Origin: Lunularia cruciata
Taxonomy: Eukaryota > Streptophyta > Marchantiopsida > Lunulariales > Lunulariaceae
Direction: 5' to 3'
Assembly (NCBI GenBank): GCA_948567375.1
Contig: OX419759.1
Coordinates: 54,836,593-54,900,592 of the forward strand
DNA: 64,000 nt
Below the pieces are notes generated by a model, which was not told the origin of the DNA, searched no databases, and worked only from the letters and a program-made list of their open reading frames with translations. The translations under genes were made by a program, and so were the position numbers. Shown piece after piece: positions 13,357 to 25,575 of this stretch (position 1 is its first letter; each line of letters opens with the position of its first letter).

Positions 13357-13807
13357 TCAATTCAAACCAGTCACCCCTTTCGGACGGGGTGGCGAGGGAC
13401 AATCGTCGAATGTGGAAGCAGCCGCCGAGATCCTGTCAAAGGACGCAGAGCAGCAACATCGCTCGTCTGGTCGACAGCAGCCATCAGGCGGTGTTGGAGG
13501 ACCACCATTGACACAACAACACAAAGGAAATTGGCAGTCCATGGCTGTAACGAATCCAGAGAGAAGAAGTCAGAAATCTGGAACGTAACATTATTCCATA
13601 TCATGGCATTCAGAAACTCTTAATCAACGCAAGTCGAGATCTACTAGAAGTTGATATCAGACTGTAAAACAGAAGAAAGAGGATATATTTCAATGTAAGC
13701 TCAGACTTACGATGCGTTTCTGATGTATCCAGGCTCCGCCCTTCACCTTGCACGGCGAGGACAAAGACCACCAGTGCCAGGAATGGGACGAAACTCCTAG
13801 CTTCCAT
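13357..13807 (-). CDS. Small secreted cysteine-rich protein, function unknown
   Basis: The model has two exons, 13711-13807 and 13357-13544, split by a 166-base intron (donor GTAAGT, acceptor TTACAG, phase 1), giving 94 aa. Residues 1-21 (MEARSFVPFLALVVFVLAVQ...) form a classic signal peptide: a short basic start, then a run of hydrophobic residues, then small residues before the likely cleavage near position 21. The mature part is about 70 aa with ten cysteines in clusters (DC, CCC, CC, CCC, DC). Proline-glycine linkers (NGGPPTPPDG) lie between the first clusters and a proline-rich tail ends the protein. I do not recognise the cysteine pattern as a defensin, lipid-transfer protein, thionin or RALF, so no function is proposed. 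The exon plan and cysteine layout recur in the copy next door, which supports a real gene family. It converges on DNAI7. Confidence 0.65.
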
Positions 13808-13930
13808 GATATCACAACAATGCGTATTGGGATACCTGGGTATTGGGAAGTTGTGATTTCAGTAAGCACTCGAGAAGACAATCTTCACATAGACCTAGAC
13901 TTGATCAGATGAGCACTTCATACGCGGTAC

Positions 13931-13936
13931 TTATAG
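13931..13936 (-). promoter_or_regulatory. TATA-like box of the intact cysteine-rich gene
   Basis: On the minus strand CTATAAGTA lies about 125 bases upstream of the ATG at 13807. It is the only TATA-like motif close to a sensible distance. The assignment rests on position and on the matching site in the paralogue. Confidence 0.4.
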
Positions 13937-15874
13937 GAGCGAGTTCATTCTTCATGTGACGACCACGAATGTAAGATACGTAGATCTGAATCCAAACACA
14001 AGATAGATAAATGAATTCTTTCATTACTCAAGTCCAGCACTCCAGTTTCTTACTGCTTGTGAAGTAACCGTCAGTGATAACGAGATCTGGTTATGTATTC
14101 TTTCAGATTTCTTCAGTCGGTCGGTTCCTCTGATACGCAGATGTGACTCTCATTTCTACACAGTAGAATAGACTCTTGAGATCAAAACAAAGTCGGATAT
14201 CATCATGTGGGTGATGTGAATGCCTCGAGGCTGAAAGATTAGAATCTTCAAGTGATCTAGAATCATCTTATTACGGAACTAAAGCGTGTAATTGTCACCA
14301 ATTGAAAGGTAACAGAGTAAGGAGGAGACGCAAGCTGAAGATCAATTTTGAAGTTATTATTAACATTGTGTATCTCGTATGGCTTGATGAAAGGTCCAGC
14401 GTCTGCAATGAGAAAAGCTAAATCGCAAGAGGTTTTGAATTAAAAACTGCGTGAGCTTTCTTGATTAAGCACTAGGATATTTGCGCTAAACAGACCAGCA
14501 GCAGATTCTAGGTCACTGTTTATCATAATAGAAGGTGACAACATCATTCTGATAAATTTCAGTTTAAGCCAGTCACCGAGCAAATTTCTTCAAAGAATTA
14601 TTGTAAGTAAAGAATAGCGAAAATCCATTCAACAAAGTGTAGTGATTAAGATTGAATTTTATTTTTATTTCATTTGATGCATATGATGAGATGAGGTGGA
14701 CACTTAATAAAGAGCCTTAGTAGTCAACTTTGCTTATCTTAAATGGACACATAATTCCAGGAAGTACTGATGTAGAAGTCATGACCAGGCAATAAAATTC
14801 AGCCAGGTTCCGAGGGATGGCACTATGGAGTTCAAGAGCTACTAAAATTATTAAAATTACCGAATCAATTACCTATAATGGAGTAAGAATAGCAGCAGCA
14901 GCATATCCATTTGTGGTTTTTAATTCAAACTCTCTTTTTTTTTATTGTTTGAATGAGTACTTAATCGTCTTGTGAGTGTTAGATTAGCTCATTAGGAGCT
15001 ACTTCAAGTGAAGTACAATTGCATTTATTCGCATACTTCTTGTGTAAATGGAAGTCGTTCATCTTATTATTGCAATGTTCTTTAATGACAAAAATAGTGA
15101 AACCCAGAGGACTTGGATGGCCATTTCAATATTAATCAAGGTAGATCATGGAAACTAGTTATTCCAAACTTTATACAATTTGAATTTCAAGCCATTCAAA
15201 GCTGGATTAACTAAAGTTAGGGTGGATAAACTTCACATAAGCCTCTTAGATAAACCTCTTATAAGAATTAACCAAAGTCCAAGCGTTTACATAGGATTGA
15301 CCCACCTTTTTACCATACCCAAGAATGAGGCCCTTAATTAGGGCTTAAAAATATGAGCTTTATTATGACTAAATAAGAAACTTCAAATGTCATTCTATCC
15401 TCAGTGATTTTATAAAAATTAAGTTAGAATTTTATCAAACATGACATAAGTTGTAGTCTAATCATGTGATATTATTTATCCATACGGGTCTTTTTACAAA
15501 TATTTTTATTAACTATGTGAGTTACTTTGACTTTGGTTAGGTCTAAATTAGGAAATTAAAATATTCCAAATCATTCAAAGTTAAAACATTTTTTTGTTTT
15601 CAAATATGTAATATGGAACTACCTTCATTTTCTTTAGATTGAAGCTCACTGTCAAGAAAAGTTCTATATTTGATTAAATAATAACCCTTCATATTTATTT
15701 GCAAAAAACTACATATAGTTTAATACTTACATTTCAGATAGCTTAAGTTTTGATGCATTCAAGTTGAATATTTGCATCTAACAAGTTGAATCTCTATATC
15801 ATAGACGTTGGTCCTTCATATCCTCTTTTATGAGGTTCCAACATAAACCTAAATCTTAGAAGATATACTTCTTA

Positions 15875-15984
15875 ATGAAGAAGACTGAGCGGAATGAAGA
15901 AGACTGAGCGGAGCGAAGAAGAGTATATTCTCTCAAGCATAGGTACGGAGTGAAGAAGAGTATATTCTCTCAAGCATAGGTACG
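15875..15984. repeat. Short tandem duplications, 19- and 37-bp units
   Basis: A unit of about 19 bases around GAAGAAGACTGAGCGG occurs twice in a row (15875-15911). It is followed directly by two nearly identical 37-base units: GAGCGAAGAAGAGTATATTC... at 15911-15947 and the same with GAGTG at 15948-15984. They differ at one base, so the second duplication looks recent. Confidence 0.85.
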
Positions 15985-16659
15985 TATCAATACGATACAT
16001 AATTAAAAAGTGAAGAAGAATATTTTTATTTTCTAAAAAAGAATAGAAAATTATAATAAAATTAGTTTTATTTTTATTTTTTTTGGAAGCTATGACATGT
16101 TATGGTTTATTGGTGAATACCATTAGAATGCATTATACTTGACTATGGAGTGTTTTTGTTCTATACAAGTTAAATTTGATGGATTTTCTATTCCGCTGTT
16201 TGGATATTTTTGTCAAAGATTCTTAAGCAACCTAGAAGAATTCCATAAATTGTTACAACACATACACTTACAAACAATAGATAAAGACATGGATGAATGT
16301 TGTGTATGTAGGCATAATATTTGCCATAAAATGGAATTTAGAAAACTTTTGAATAATGGTATATTTTAGTTAGGTAAATTCTATCTTCTTGCAAATTTTT
16401 TCTTTTATTGACGTTAGAGTTCAGAAGGGAGGAGAGAATGACTGAGCTCTGAACTTAAAAAATTGGGGCTCTTCATTTATATCCATAGATACTAACTCAT
16501 CTCTAACTAGATATTTCTTCTGTCAATAAAACGAATGATGTTTCTCCTCCAAAACTCTAACCCGCCTCGAACTTGCCTCTCCTTCCTAGACTAATTAAGA
16601 AAAGAACAATAAAAAGTAGTCTTAAGAATAAGAACAAAATTCAAGAATGAGGTAGGGAT

Positions 16660-17250
16660 GGTAGAAGATAGTCTTGAGAGCAAGGACCAATCCTCATATA
16701 TCTATAAGGCTATTGGAAGTCATACATGACTTCCCTCCAAGAGTTTGTGAATGATCCTCATATACCATAAGAGGTCCTTAGAACTCACTCATAAATCTCC
16801 TCAAGTGTAGATGAATGAGGAAGCGAAAGAGACTAAACGCCATCCTTAAAAATAGTGCAAATTGCAAGAGTATGGGAGTGTAGAAGGTAGCCTTCAGAAC
16901 AAGTGCTAAATTTGAATTTTGCACTCTCTCTAGGATAGTTTGTGAGAAAGTGAGAGTAGTAGGCGACCTTAAAAACAATGCCTACTTGTAAATTACACTG
17001 CTTTTTACTAAAGTATGAAAGAGAGGAGTGAGTGAGAATAAGGTAGCTTTGAGAACAAGTGCCATATTTAAATTGAGGCAAAAGGGAGTTGAGACAAAAT
17101 TCAAATTGTAGTTCTTTCCAAGGTTAATGTGAAGAGAGAGAAATGAGCAAGAAACAGTAGCAAGCAACGTTGAGAATAAGTGGAGTGGGTAATTTCGTAA
17201 GTAAGGGAGAGTAGACGACAACCTTGAGAACCAATGCTAAATTCAAATTG
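16660..17250. repeat. Degenerate tandem repeat, ~60-100 bp period
   Basis: A block of the form GTAG-AAGGTAGCCTTGAGAACAAGTGCTAAATTTGAATTG recurs at about 16660, 16880, 16955, 17040, 17155 and 17212 with variable spacing and heavy divergence. On the minus strand several frames therefore carry the same peptide-like phrase, ALVLKATFYSP or similar, five or six times. The copies sit in different frames with stops between them, so this is a noncoding minisatellite or a decayed repeat protein rather than a working gene. Confidence 0.6.
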
Positions 17251-18099
17251 AAGATGAAGGGTTTTAACTTGAGACCTTCCTCTTTGATATAACTTTGTGC
17301 TACTAAAAAGCTACTGAAAATCTTTTGTTTTGCTTGTATTATCAAAATGTCTTTATCATATTAATTAACATGATTTGGAATAGTATATACATACAAATAT
17401 TTTGACCCCTTTCTAATATCAAATCCTAATTAGTGTATGTTAATGTCATCAATATTAATAGATGAGTGACCAAAATGTCAATCAACTAAATCGGTGTTAT
17501 CTACATTAATTATTGAAAATGGTGTTACTAAGCTCTTGAGTTGTTAGATGTTGTTGGCTTGCTAAGCAAGATCTCTATTCTTTATTATGATATTTAATTA
17601 TTTATTGCTATGTTATTTATCTTTCTAAGTATTACCTTTATATCATAATGAAAAATTAGGAATATTTTTATATTTGGTATAAATTGTTAGGAGTATAATT
17701 TCTTCTTATACTCAATCCAGATGCTTATTTCATACAAATTTATTATTAAAACTAGGCAAGAAATTTTTTTAAATGATTTTCCAAATGAATGATAGCAAAT
17801 AATCAAGTTACTATTTCAAAACTTTTGACATTCAAAATCAGATATGTTATTAGAAGAGATTCATCCGGAATACAGCATGAGCATTGAGCCATGTATAGAT
17901 TTACAGGATTGGAAGTCCATGTTGTTTCACTTAGATTAACTCATATTGATTCCTCTATCAAGATACCTATGGATTTTGTCTCATAAATACTGTACTAGCA
18001 AACTACTTTGATGCCAATCATCGAATTTAGAAATAATTGCTTGCCAAGAAAGAAATTTGGTGTAACTGCTTTGTTTATTATCGGGTATTAATCTCTAAA

Positions 18100-20235
18100 A
18101 TTAGGCCAATAAATAAGATAAAGGGCGAACGTGGATAATCTAAACTTCTAGATATTCCTAGAAGTTACGGTAATTCCTAGAACGTTATTCTATTATCTGA
18201 AAAGTACTTTTAGTTCTAAGGCCACATTTCAGTTTTGGTAGATTGTTTTGGATAGACAGAGGAACTCCACGATATTGCCAAACTTCAAGGGATATTCTTG
18301 GGAATCTGGAACTATTTCATCTTATTTTCCATTAAATCTCACCCGTTTGCTATCCGACAGAAAACCTCATCGACAAGCCGGACACCCCAAATTATGCTGA
18401 ATGAATTACACTATTTGCTGGACTTTTTGCAATAAAGCAGTATATTTTTAAATTTGGTTAAGTTTGTTTACTTATTTACATTATTTACAGTAAAGCTGTA
18501 TATTGTTATACAAGGTCAACCCCACTTATGGTCCCATAGAGATACAGTACAACCTTAGTATCTGAATCACATTCGACTTCTTTTGGGTGAACTAAAGTCA
18601 TGACGACACTTTCATTCATCTTGAAAAAAAGACCAAAAAATCACAAAAGAAAGGTTCAAATTGCTCACTAAACTGTCAAGTTGAGTTCTCATACAACTAG
18701 TGAAACAATGACGTTATTACTGGTAACAATAGAATCGAAAGAGAGCCTATATGAACAATCATTATGAAACTCAAATAGACAGTGTCTGAATGCGAAAGGT
18801 GTTACTCATATTCCACATTCTCATACAAACGGTACGTACACAATTGGATCTTACGATTATACAGTATGATACTTAAGGAACAGAGCAATAATTAGACAGC
18901 ATCTTCCCTTAAGCCAAGTTTCAGGCATACCATTAACATGCTCTAGTTCTGAAATGACAGGTCTGCTTCTTCTACTTCTTACCTAAGCTTGCAATATGAT
19001 CTAATTGAACTTTCTATACTTTATGGTGATTGTGCTTCAGGCCTACTATTGGACATGTTTCCACACGGTTATAATTTATTTCAAACCATAGACAGTAGGT
19101 TGTAAGGAAATGATGTCATTTCAATCTAATAATTGCCTAACCAACTCAAATCCTCTGAGCTCTTACATATCCAGACTTTGAAATATATTTTCCTGGATGC
19201 GGTATGATCTTCATGTCGAAAGGTACAAGTCCAAGTTAGAAAATTATTAAATCAATACCTAGCGAGAAGGACAAAACTACCCAAGCGATACTCGCTATTA
19301 CTGTATTGTACGGTGCGGTACAGTACTGTAGTCAGTAGGAGGCAGAGGATACAGTACAACAGCACTTGGTTCTCTCTGCAAAACCTGGAGTACTTTACCG
19401 TAAGTGAAGAGCGAAAAGCGATTAATTGGACTAAACCGTGTTTAAGGGCAGGTTACTGGCAGTGGATAACTGGCCCGTCAATTCACCCCAGGTCCGGAGG
19501 AATGTGCTTACCAGGCGACTGCTACCTATTGGCGGCTGGGGACACTTTTACTATTTACCGCGAGTATTGTTCTCTCTCTTTACTTCGGTGCCACTTCATG
19601 AGAAATTGCCTCCCCGGGGTTCCCCTCCTCCATCCTCTTCTTCTGCTTCTTCGTCCCATTCCTCACCTCACGAAGCTTTTATGCTGCCCTTCCCGTCTGA
19701 TCTGAAGCAGTGAAGTATTCCCACGGCCCCTGGAGCATTGTCTCCTTTCTCCTTTTATCGCTCTCAAAGACCGTCGTCGTTTCGGAGCTCTACAGTCATC
19801 GATTGAGTTGATCCCGGGTTGTTGCTGGAGGCATCGCGGTTGTTGTTTGGATGAGCAGGAGCGGGAACGAATAATCTTCGTCGAGTGGGAGAATGGCCGG
19901 TTTATCGTGTGAGAGTGAGCAGATTTGAGTTGAGGGGAGCAAAGCGGGGCGGAGCTCGCCCTAGTTCATTGGTTGAAGGAGGAGGAGGAGGAGGAGGAGA
20001 CAGAGCTGTTAGGAATTGGAGATTTTATTGGAGTGGTGAAACTGCGAGGAGGATAAGGAGAAGGTGATTGATTGATACTTGGCATCGCTGATAAACATGA
20101 GGGTCCTATAACACGATCTTGTCAGGCTCCCCTTCGCTGAGGGATTACGGAGCTCCTGTGTAGGAGTGTGGACTTATAGCTGCTCTTTTCTTGTGCTCTT
20201 GACAGCTTTTGGAGGGATTTCTGTAGCTCAACAAC
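18100..20235. other. Intergenic DNA and eIF3j promoter/5' leader
   Basis: No gene is recognised between 18.1 and 19.3 kb. From about 19.3 kb the DNA becomes GC-richer and pyrimidine-rich, as expected of a plant promoter and 5' leader. A (GGA)n purine tract at about 19978-20000 lies some 240 bases before the eIF3j ATG and should fall in or near the leader. Open stretches at 19313-19705 and 19885-20067 show no family features. Confidence 0.5.
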
Positions 20236-22716
20236 ATGGATGACTGGGGTATTACTTCGCACCTTGTCTTCACGTTTTCTTTCTTTTTCCTTCGCTTATC
20301 CTGAATAGTTCCGGTTGGTCATTTTGCTTAGGGGCTGAGATGTCCTATGGTCAATCCAGCTCATAATTTCCTAACGTATTTGACCTAGTTTCGTTCCAAG
20401 GGCAGAGGCTTCAGCTTGGAGTGTCAATGGATTGCTGCGGAAACCTTTCTCATGATCTGGTTTGACGTTTGGTTCCCTCAATTTGTATTTCTACAGAGGC
20501 AGAAGACTTTGTGCCACCACCTCCTGTCATCGCACGTGAACAACCAAAGTCTCCTTGGGAGGACGAAGATCAGGCCGCAGAGGAAGTGAAGGAATCATGG
20601 GAGGAAGAAGACAAGCCTGCTGCTCCTGTAAGTTCATCAACTTCTACATACCTGGTAGAAGCCCGAAGTGACTGTAGAGAGAAGTCTTTGAAGAACGCTA
20701 TAATACACTGCAGGAGACTGAGCGGCTACTCGTTTCCTCTAAATAACGAAATTTTGTGTGGGCGGTTTTCCAGTGTCTCACGAGCTTGCCGATACTAGCT
20801 GTCAGTAGAGGTGATCCGGAACATTCTCGTGGAAATGCACTTTCTCGGTCACCAGTCTTTTATGTCTTTGTTGATACTATAAAAGTGGGATACGGGTTAA
20901 GAAGACCAAGAAAGGGAGTTGACGCAGTTTAGCTCTACCTTTTGTGTCACTTGTAATCCATTGGATGGATCAAGATACGTGCCCCTGCCAATTTTTAGGG
21001 TTCTGGTTTATTGCATCAGATCTACTCCGGTCAACTTCATGTCTGATAACGTCCGCTCATGATTTTTAATAACCGCAGTTTAGAATTTCCCTGAATCTTA
21101 TCGAAAGACGAGATTGGGAAGTTAAAACTGTTTCGTCGCTTACGTGCTTGAGTTCAGTTGGCTGTAGCTACTTCGCTTTTCGTTCTGCAAGTATTTAGTT
21201 CCTGAGTGTGCGGAACGGAGATTTGGGTTTAACCGAAATTAAATTACCACGGGACATCTCTTCTCGAGTACATCATGAACTTACCGGTCTTGGCTATCAT
21301 TAGCCTCAAGGCGATGGTCGCTTGAGTTATCGCTCGTTAGTCGAGTGCTTAGTAGCTTACATAGCCTCGTCTAGAGGCTGAGTGCTTGTACCCGGGGGGT
21401 TTGAGCTTACCTGCCTGAAGTTTCTTGCAGCCCTGTTCTTCCCCAGCTGCTAACTTTTAATTTCTATTACCAGGCGGCACCCAAGCCCAAAAAGAAAGAG
21501 GATAAGAAAGGCAAGAAGGTTGCTTCAGCAGCTGGAGACGATGAAAAGCCGTCTGATCCTCTCGCAGAGAAGCTTCGTCAACAACGGTCGGTTAATTGCC
21601 CTTGTTTCGCTGGCTATCAATTTAATTGCAATTCACTAATTTTCGAGGACCAAGGTAGCGGCCATGAATTGGTAGCTCAACAGCATTGGCTGTTTGTGAT
21701 GTGCTGTTGCTCAGACTTGTCGAAGAAGCCGACTATCAATCTACGACAGAGCTGTTTGCTCGGCAGAAGAACCCAGATCAAACTCTGGATAATTTCATTC
21801 CGAAGTCTGAGGAAGATTTTCAAGATTATGCGGAGCTCATTGCTAACAAACTAAGACCCTTTGAGGTGAACCCGTTATGACTTATATGTGAGAGGTTTCA
21901 TAAGCACCTTTCGTGGCAGGTTCTAAGTGATTTGATCATTTTGACAGAATTCTTACTGCGTTGAAGTTTAATGGAGATTCTCCACACAATCTGTTCCTAT
22001 ATGGAGAAGAAAGAATAATTACATGTACAGGGTATAACATTCTGGATGGTTGTGTTTGCAGAAAAGCTTCCACTACATGACTCTCTTGAAGTCCGTCATG
22101 AAGCACGCCGTCACCTCCTTGAATGCCGCTGATGCAAAGATATTAGCCTCAAGCATGACAGTAACGGCGAATGAGAAGCTTAAAGCTGAGAAAGAAGCAA
22201 GTGCGGGCAAGAAGAAAACAGGTATGTTATGTCATTACATCGTGAAATATACTCTGGTAGAAATATGACCGAGTGTGAATCTGTCTGGAAGCCTTGAATG
22301 CGTTGTGTTGTCCAGAGGACTTTTGCCCCTAAATACTGATCTTGAGCATGGGACGGGCCCATGTCGAAGGCCGTGACCAGGCAAGAAATGGTGTTGAAAA
22401 ACTTCAGATGTAACGCTACCCCTTTGCGAGTGATACTTTTGATACTTAAGATCAATTCCTTGTCTCCGCCAGTACTAGGCGGGTATGGAACCTTGTTTTA
22501 ATGAACGGGTTCTGTATTCACTAATTGATATAACGCTAACACCTTTGGTGCAGATGGGTATTCTGAGATCGATTTCACCACATCAAACGCTGACATCATT
22601 CGTCTGCTGATATCTGTGCAGGTGCCAAGAAGAAGCAGTTACATGTGGATAAGGCCGAAGACGACGGCTTTGCCACCGGAAATTACGACGACGCGGATGA
22701 ATATGACTTCATGTAA
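20236..22716 (+). CDS. eIF3j: Translation initiation factor eIF3 subunit J
   Basis: eIF3j is the loosely bound eIF3 subunit that sits at the 40S decoding centre and helps mRNA loading and ribosome recycling in the cytoplasm. The exons are 20236-20248, 20497-20627, 21474-21586, 21715-21865, 22062-22221 and 22622-22716. All phases join and give 220 aa, the usual plant length. The first exon encodes only MDDWE, the hallmark acidic start, followed by EDFVPPPPVI and two SWE(E/D)ED acidic-tryptophan blocks. Next come a lysine-rich stretch (KPKKKEDKKGKK), the conserved PLAEKLRQQRLVEEADY helix, LDNFIPKSEEDFQDYAELIA, the SFHYMTLLKSVMKHA core and the acidic DDADEYDFM end. The terminal aromatic-acidic motif is typical of eIF3j. 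The start is certain because exon 1 is so short and its residues are conserved. The second intron is the longest, at 846 bases. Confidence 0.95.
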
Positions 22717-22732
22717 ACTTTAATTATTCATC

Positions 22733-22768
22733 AAACCCCAAAAGCAGATGAATACTACTTTGGGGTTT
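22733..22768 (+). other. Perfect 10-bp hairpin plus T-tract just after the eIF3j stop
   Basis: Sixteen bases after the eIF3j stop codon, AAACCCCAAA is followed 16 bases later by its exact reverse complement TTTGGGGTTT, which runs into a stretch of T. In the mRNA it would form a stable stem at the start of the 3' untranslated region. It resembles a bacterial intrinsic terminator, but this is a spliced nuclear gene, so any role would be in RNA stability, 3' end formation or chance. Confidence 0.7.
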
Positions 22769-22769
22769 T

Positions 22770-25575
22770 TTTTTCCCGTTGTGTACCAGAGATTCGTTTG
22801 CTGTGTCTTATCATGAATTAGTCGGTTCTTGATGAGTTGGATTGGTCGCAAGGTGAGGACGTGGGGCGGGTATTGTAGAACCTTAGAAGAGAATAGAGAC
22901 TACGGGAATTGAAGGAGCTACTTAGTTTCCTCGGTTTTGGGACTAGGAAGGTCTGTGAATGTTACTCAAGGTAACAGTTTTAATACAAACTGTGGGTATG
23001 TAGACACAAGCAGTCTATTATGTTGCAGATTTACTATTGTTGCCCATAAGTTGAGGCCTTCAGCTTCACAAATTTGAGTTTAAATGTAAAAGGTCCGAGG
23101 ATTGTTTGACTACGTATTTGTGATCTGTCCCTGGTCGTTAAGGTGCTTCATTCATTGACCGTGGTAGCTGAGACCTCCCGGATTGACAGTCGGTGTAAGT
23201 TTCGAGACATATTGATTTTATATTCATGTGCAGCACATGAGTAGCGTACCTGGATGCTCTTTCCGTCAAAGACGTCGGTTTGGTTGGTTTGAGAGAAACT
23301 TATCATGTCCTTTATGCCTCCAGTATGCAAGTGATAGCTGTGCTCAAATTTCCTGTGTACTTTACGTTGCGTTCTCTGTGGTTACGGTGGGCAGTATTCT
23401 AGGCACGCGTTTGAAGCAGTAACATATAATAGCACTAATCGTTTACAGTGGACTTCGGGCGGATGAGATCCTACCGCTAATAGCTGTGCATGGCACATGA
23501 TCCACCACTGAGTGTCTGTGATAATATGTAATCTGAAGTCCTCCCTATATACTTCGTGGATCCAGTCTGTCCATCTAGGCAGTGTCTGGTTTAATTTATA
23601 GTTTCACAAATCTTGCGGGTCCTATAACTAGCTCCTTTTCATAGTTTTATCTTAATTGTGGGGCCAGAATCAAGTCCACCTGGAACATGGCTCCCTTGTG
23701 CGAGGCGATGATGAGTATTCCTGACTCTGATACGAATCTGTCTTTGAGTTCAAACTGCTGAATCACATGTTCGTAAACCTAGGACTCATGCTTTCGATCC
23801 GTTATTTACCGAGAGTGTATTGACCTTGTCGCCGAGTGTTTTGCGAATCCCTTTGTTGTTTGGTGCGGAAACACGTACTGGAGAGTCTTGAGAGAAGCGC
23901 ACTCTCATGTCCAGCTGTAAAGCAAGGACCTGGACACATTACGCTCGCACCATGGGTGAACTTGCATCTACCCTTGTTGAAAAGGTAGGTCTACAGACTG
24001 CATGAGATTGAAAACTTGGCAATGCATCTGACCATTGCTTGGCTCGTCTCAGAGGTCACGGGGCCAGGTACAGTTGTACGTCGCAATCCCAATGTCGGTA
24101 TCAATTGTTCCCTCCATGGACAGTGATTCAAATGAATGACAACCTTCCTCATGAAATGACCGATATGAAGATTGTCGGAGGTTGGGAGCCCTTATCTACT
24201 CGCCGCATCGACAGTGAATCAAATGAATACCAACCTTCCTCATCAAGTGAACTTTATGAAGAGACTGTCAGAGGTTCGGAGCCAATATCTACTCGCTTGT
24301 GTTCAAGACACCTTGTATTTCACCTGCGGTAGTGCGGGGAGCAATTCCTAACCCAATGATTGGTCCTTCTTAATCACCGACCGAGCCTCTCTCATTGAAT
24401 GTTCAGATTCGGCTAGTGAGATTTTGAGGTCCTTTCGGCCACTGTAATGTTTGCAATACCCAAAATATGTTTCGTAGGCTTATCTGTAATATGACCCTCC
24501 ACGAGCTCGTCTATACCGGCAAAAGGGCTGATGAAGAATCTTAGATCCCAATAATGTATATGCTGAATATGACAATTCAAGAGTTAGAATATGGAGAAGT
24601 TCTCATAATTAAGCCTCGTAGTCAAGACACATTTCTAACTCCAAGGAAGATAAACCTTCACTATCTATTATGAATCGACTCAACAGTTGGATAACATGTC
24701 ACTGTCTAAATGGGACCTTCTCATCCTTCTTGTTATCCTATGTAGACCATGCGATTTGCATAGCTCAGATATTGGAGCACAGATTTCCCATATCGATACT
24801 ACTGTGACTTTTATCCATTTTACCTCCTCTCCTTTATCCTTTTCCGGCATGATGGGGTCTTCCCATCCTTCTTGTTATTCTCAGCGGTCGACTTTTACTC
24901 CCCCTGTGATCCTATATGTGTGTGTTTTAATGGAACTCAAGAGTCACTGTCCGGTCTATAAACAGAGTCTTTGACTGAGTAAAGAGCAATATTTCCTTTA
25001 TAGCCCAGTAGAAGCAGTCGCTGCATAGAAAGTTCATCTTTCTCTGGAGCCAGAGCGCTATCGTATTACATACCACATGTGAACTACACTAATTTTGCAT
25101 AATGAACAATATCATCACACATACTTGAAAATAATCAGCGTGCCATCTCTCACGAGTTTCAGTAAGAAGAGAACGATTCGTAAATGGAGCATAAAGCAAC
25201 TCAGTTTGAGCAAAACGATTGGCATAACAAACAAGAGATGTCTCAGTAAATCAGCAGAGACAGACTTGAGATGGCAAAGAATCTATTCACATCTATAACA
25301 GTCATCAAGACAGCAAACATGGGTGATTATTTACAACGTTCTAAAGGTAACAGTAACTTCTTACACCTTTCATCTTTGAAGTTGTTGCAATGTCAAATTT
25401 TCTTCGTGCTACCTCTGAAAGTAGATCAGGGAGATAACAATTAGGTGATGAGGAGTCGGTATTGGAGATTTGGAACTGTGAATGCTTAGAGTTGTGTAGA
25501 GTTTACATTGTGTTAATATTTGCTCCGAAAATATACAGACAGACAGCTACAACAGACAGCTAACATCTTGGGGAG
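22770..25575. other. Intergenic region between eIF3j and TGD2
   Basis: This stretch has balanced composition and no recognisable coding frame or spliceable gene. It should contain the eIF3j 3' end and the upstream region of TGD2. The only structure I see is the 91-bp tandem duplication at 24119-24300. A short open stretch at 24687-24974 has a hydrophobic start but no further support. Confidence 0.5.
24119..24300. repeat. Tandem duplication, 91-bp unit
   Basis: Two diverged copies lie head to tail. Both begin GACAGTGA(T/A)TCAAATGAAT, share AACCTTCCTCAT, and end in a GTCnGAGGTT-nGGAGCC-n-TATCTACTCGC block. The first runs 24119-24209 and the second 24210-24300. They differ by substitutions and small gaps. 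The second halves are in the same reading frame while the first halves are not. Confidence 0.75.

Larger units (their letters stand above)
13940..18100. other. AT-rich intergenic block
   Basis: The balanced composition of the gene island fades between about 14.0 and 14.7 kb into AT-rich DNA with no recognisable gene. Apart from the two repeat tracts listed separately (15875-15984 and about 16660-17250), I see only short open stretches such as 16139-16369, which have no recognisable motif. Confidence 0.5.

Noticed and set aside
16660-17345. A repeat protein gene on the minus strand
   Set aside because: The repeated peptide phrase shifts frame between units and stops intervene, so no single product is coded.
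22733-22780. Bacterial intrinsic terminator
   Set aside because: The form fits, but the gene is spliced and nuclear with no bacterial genes nearby, so it is reported only as a hairpin.
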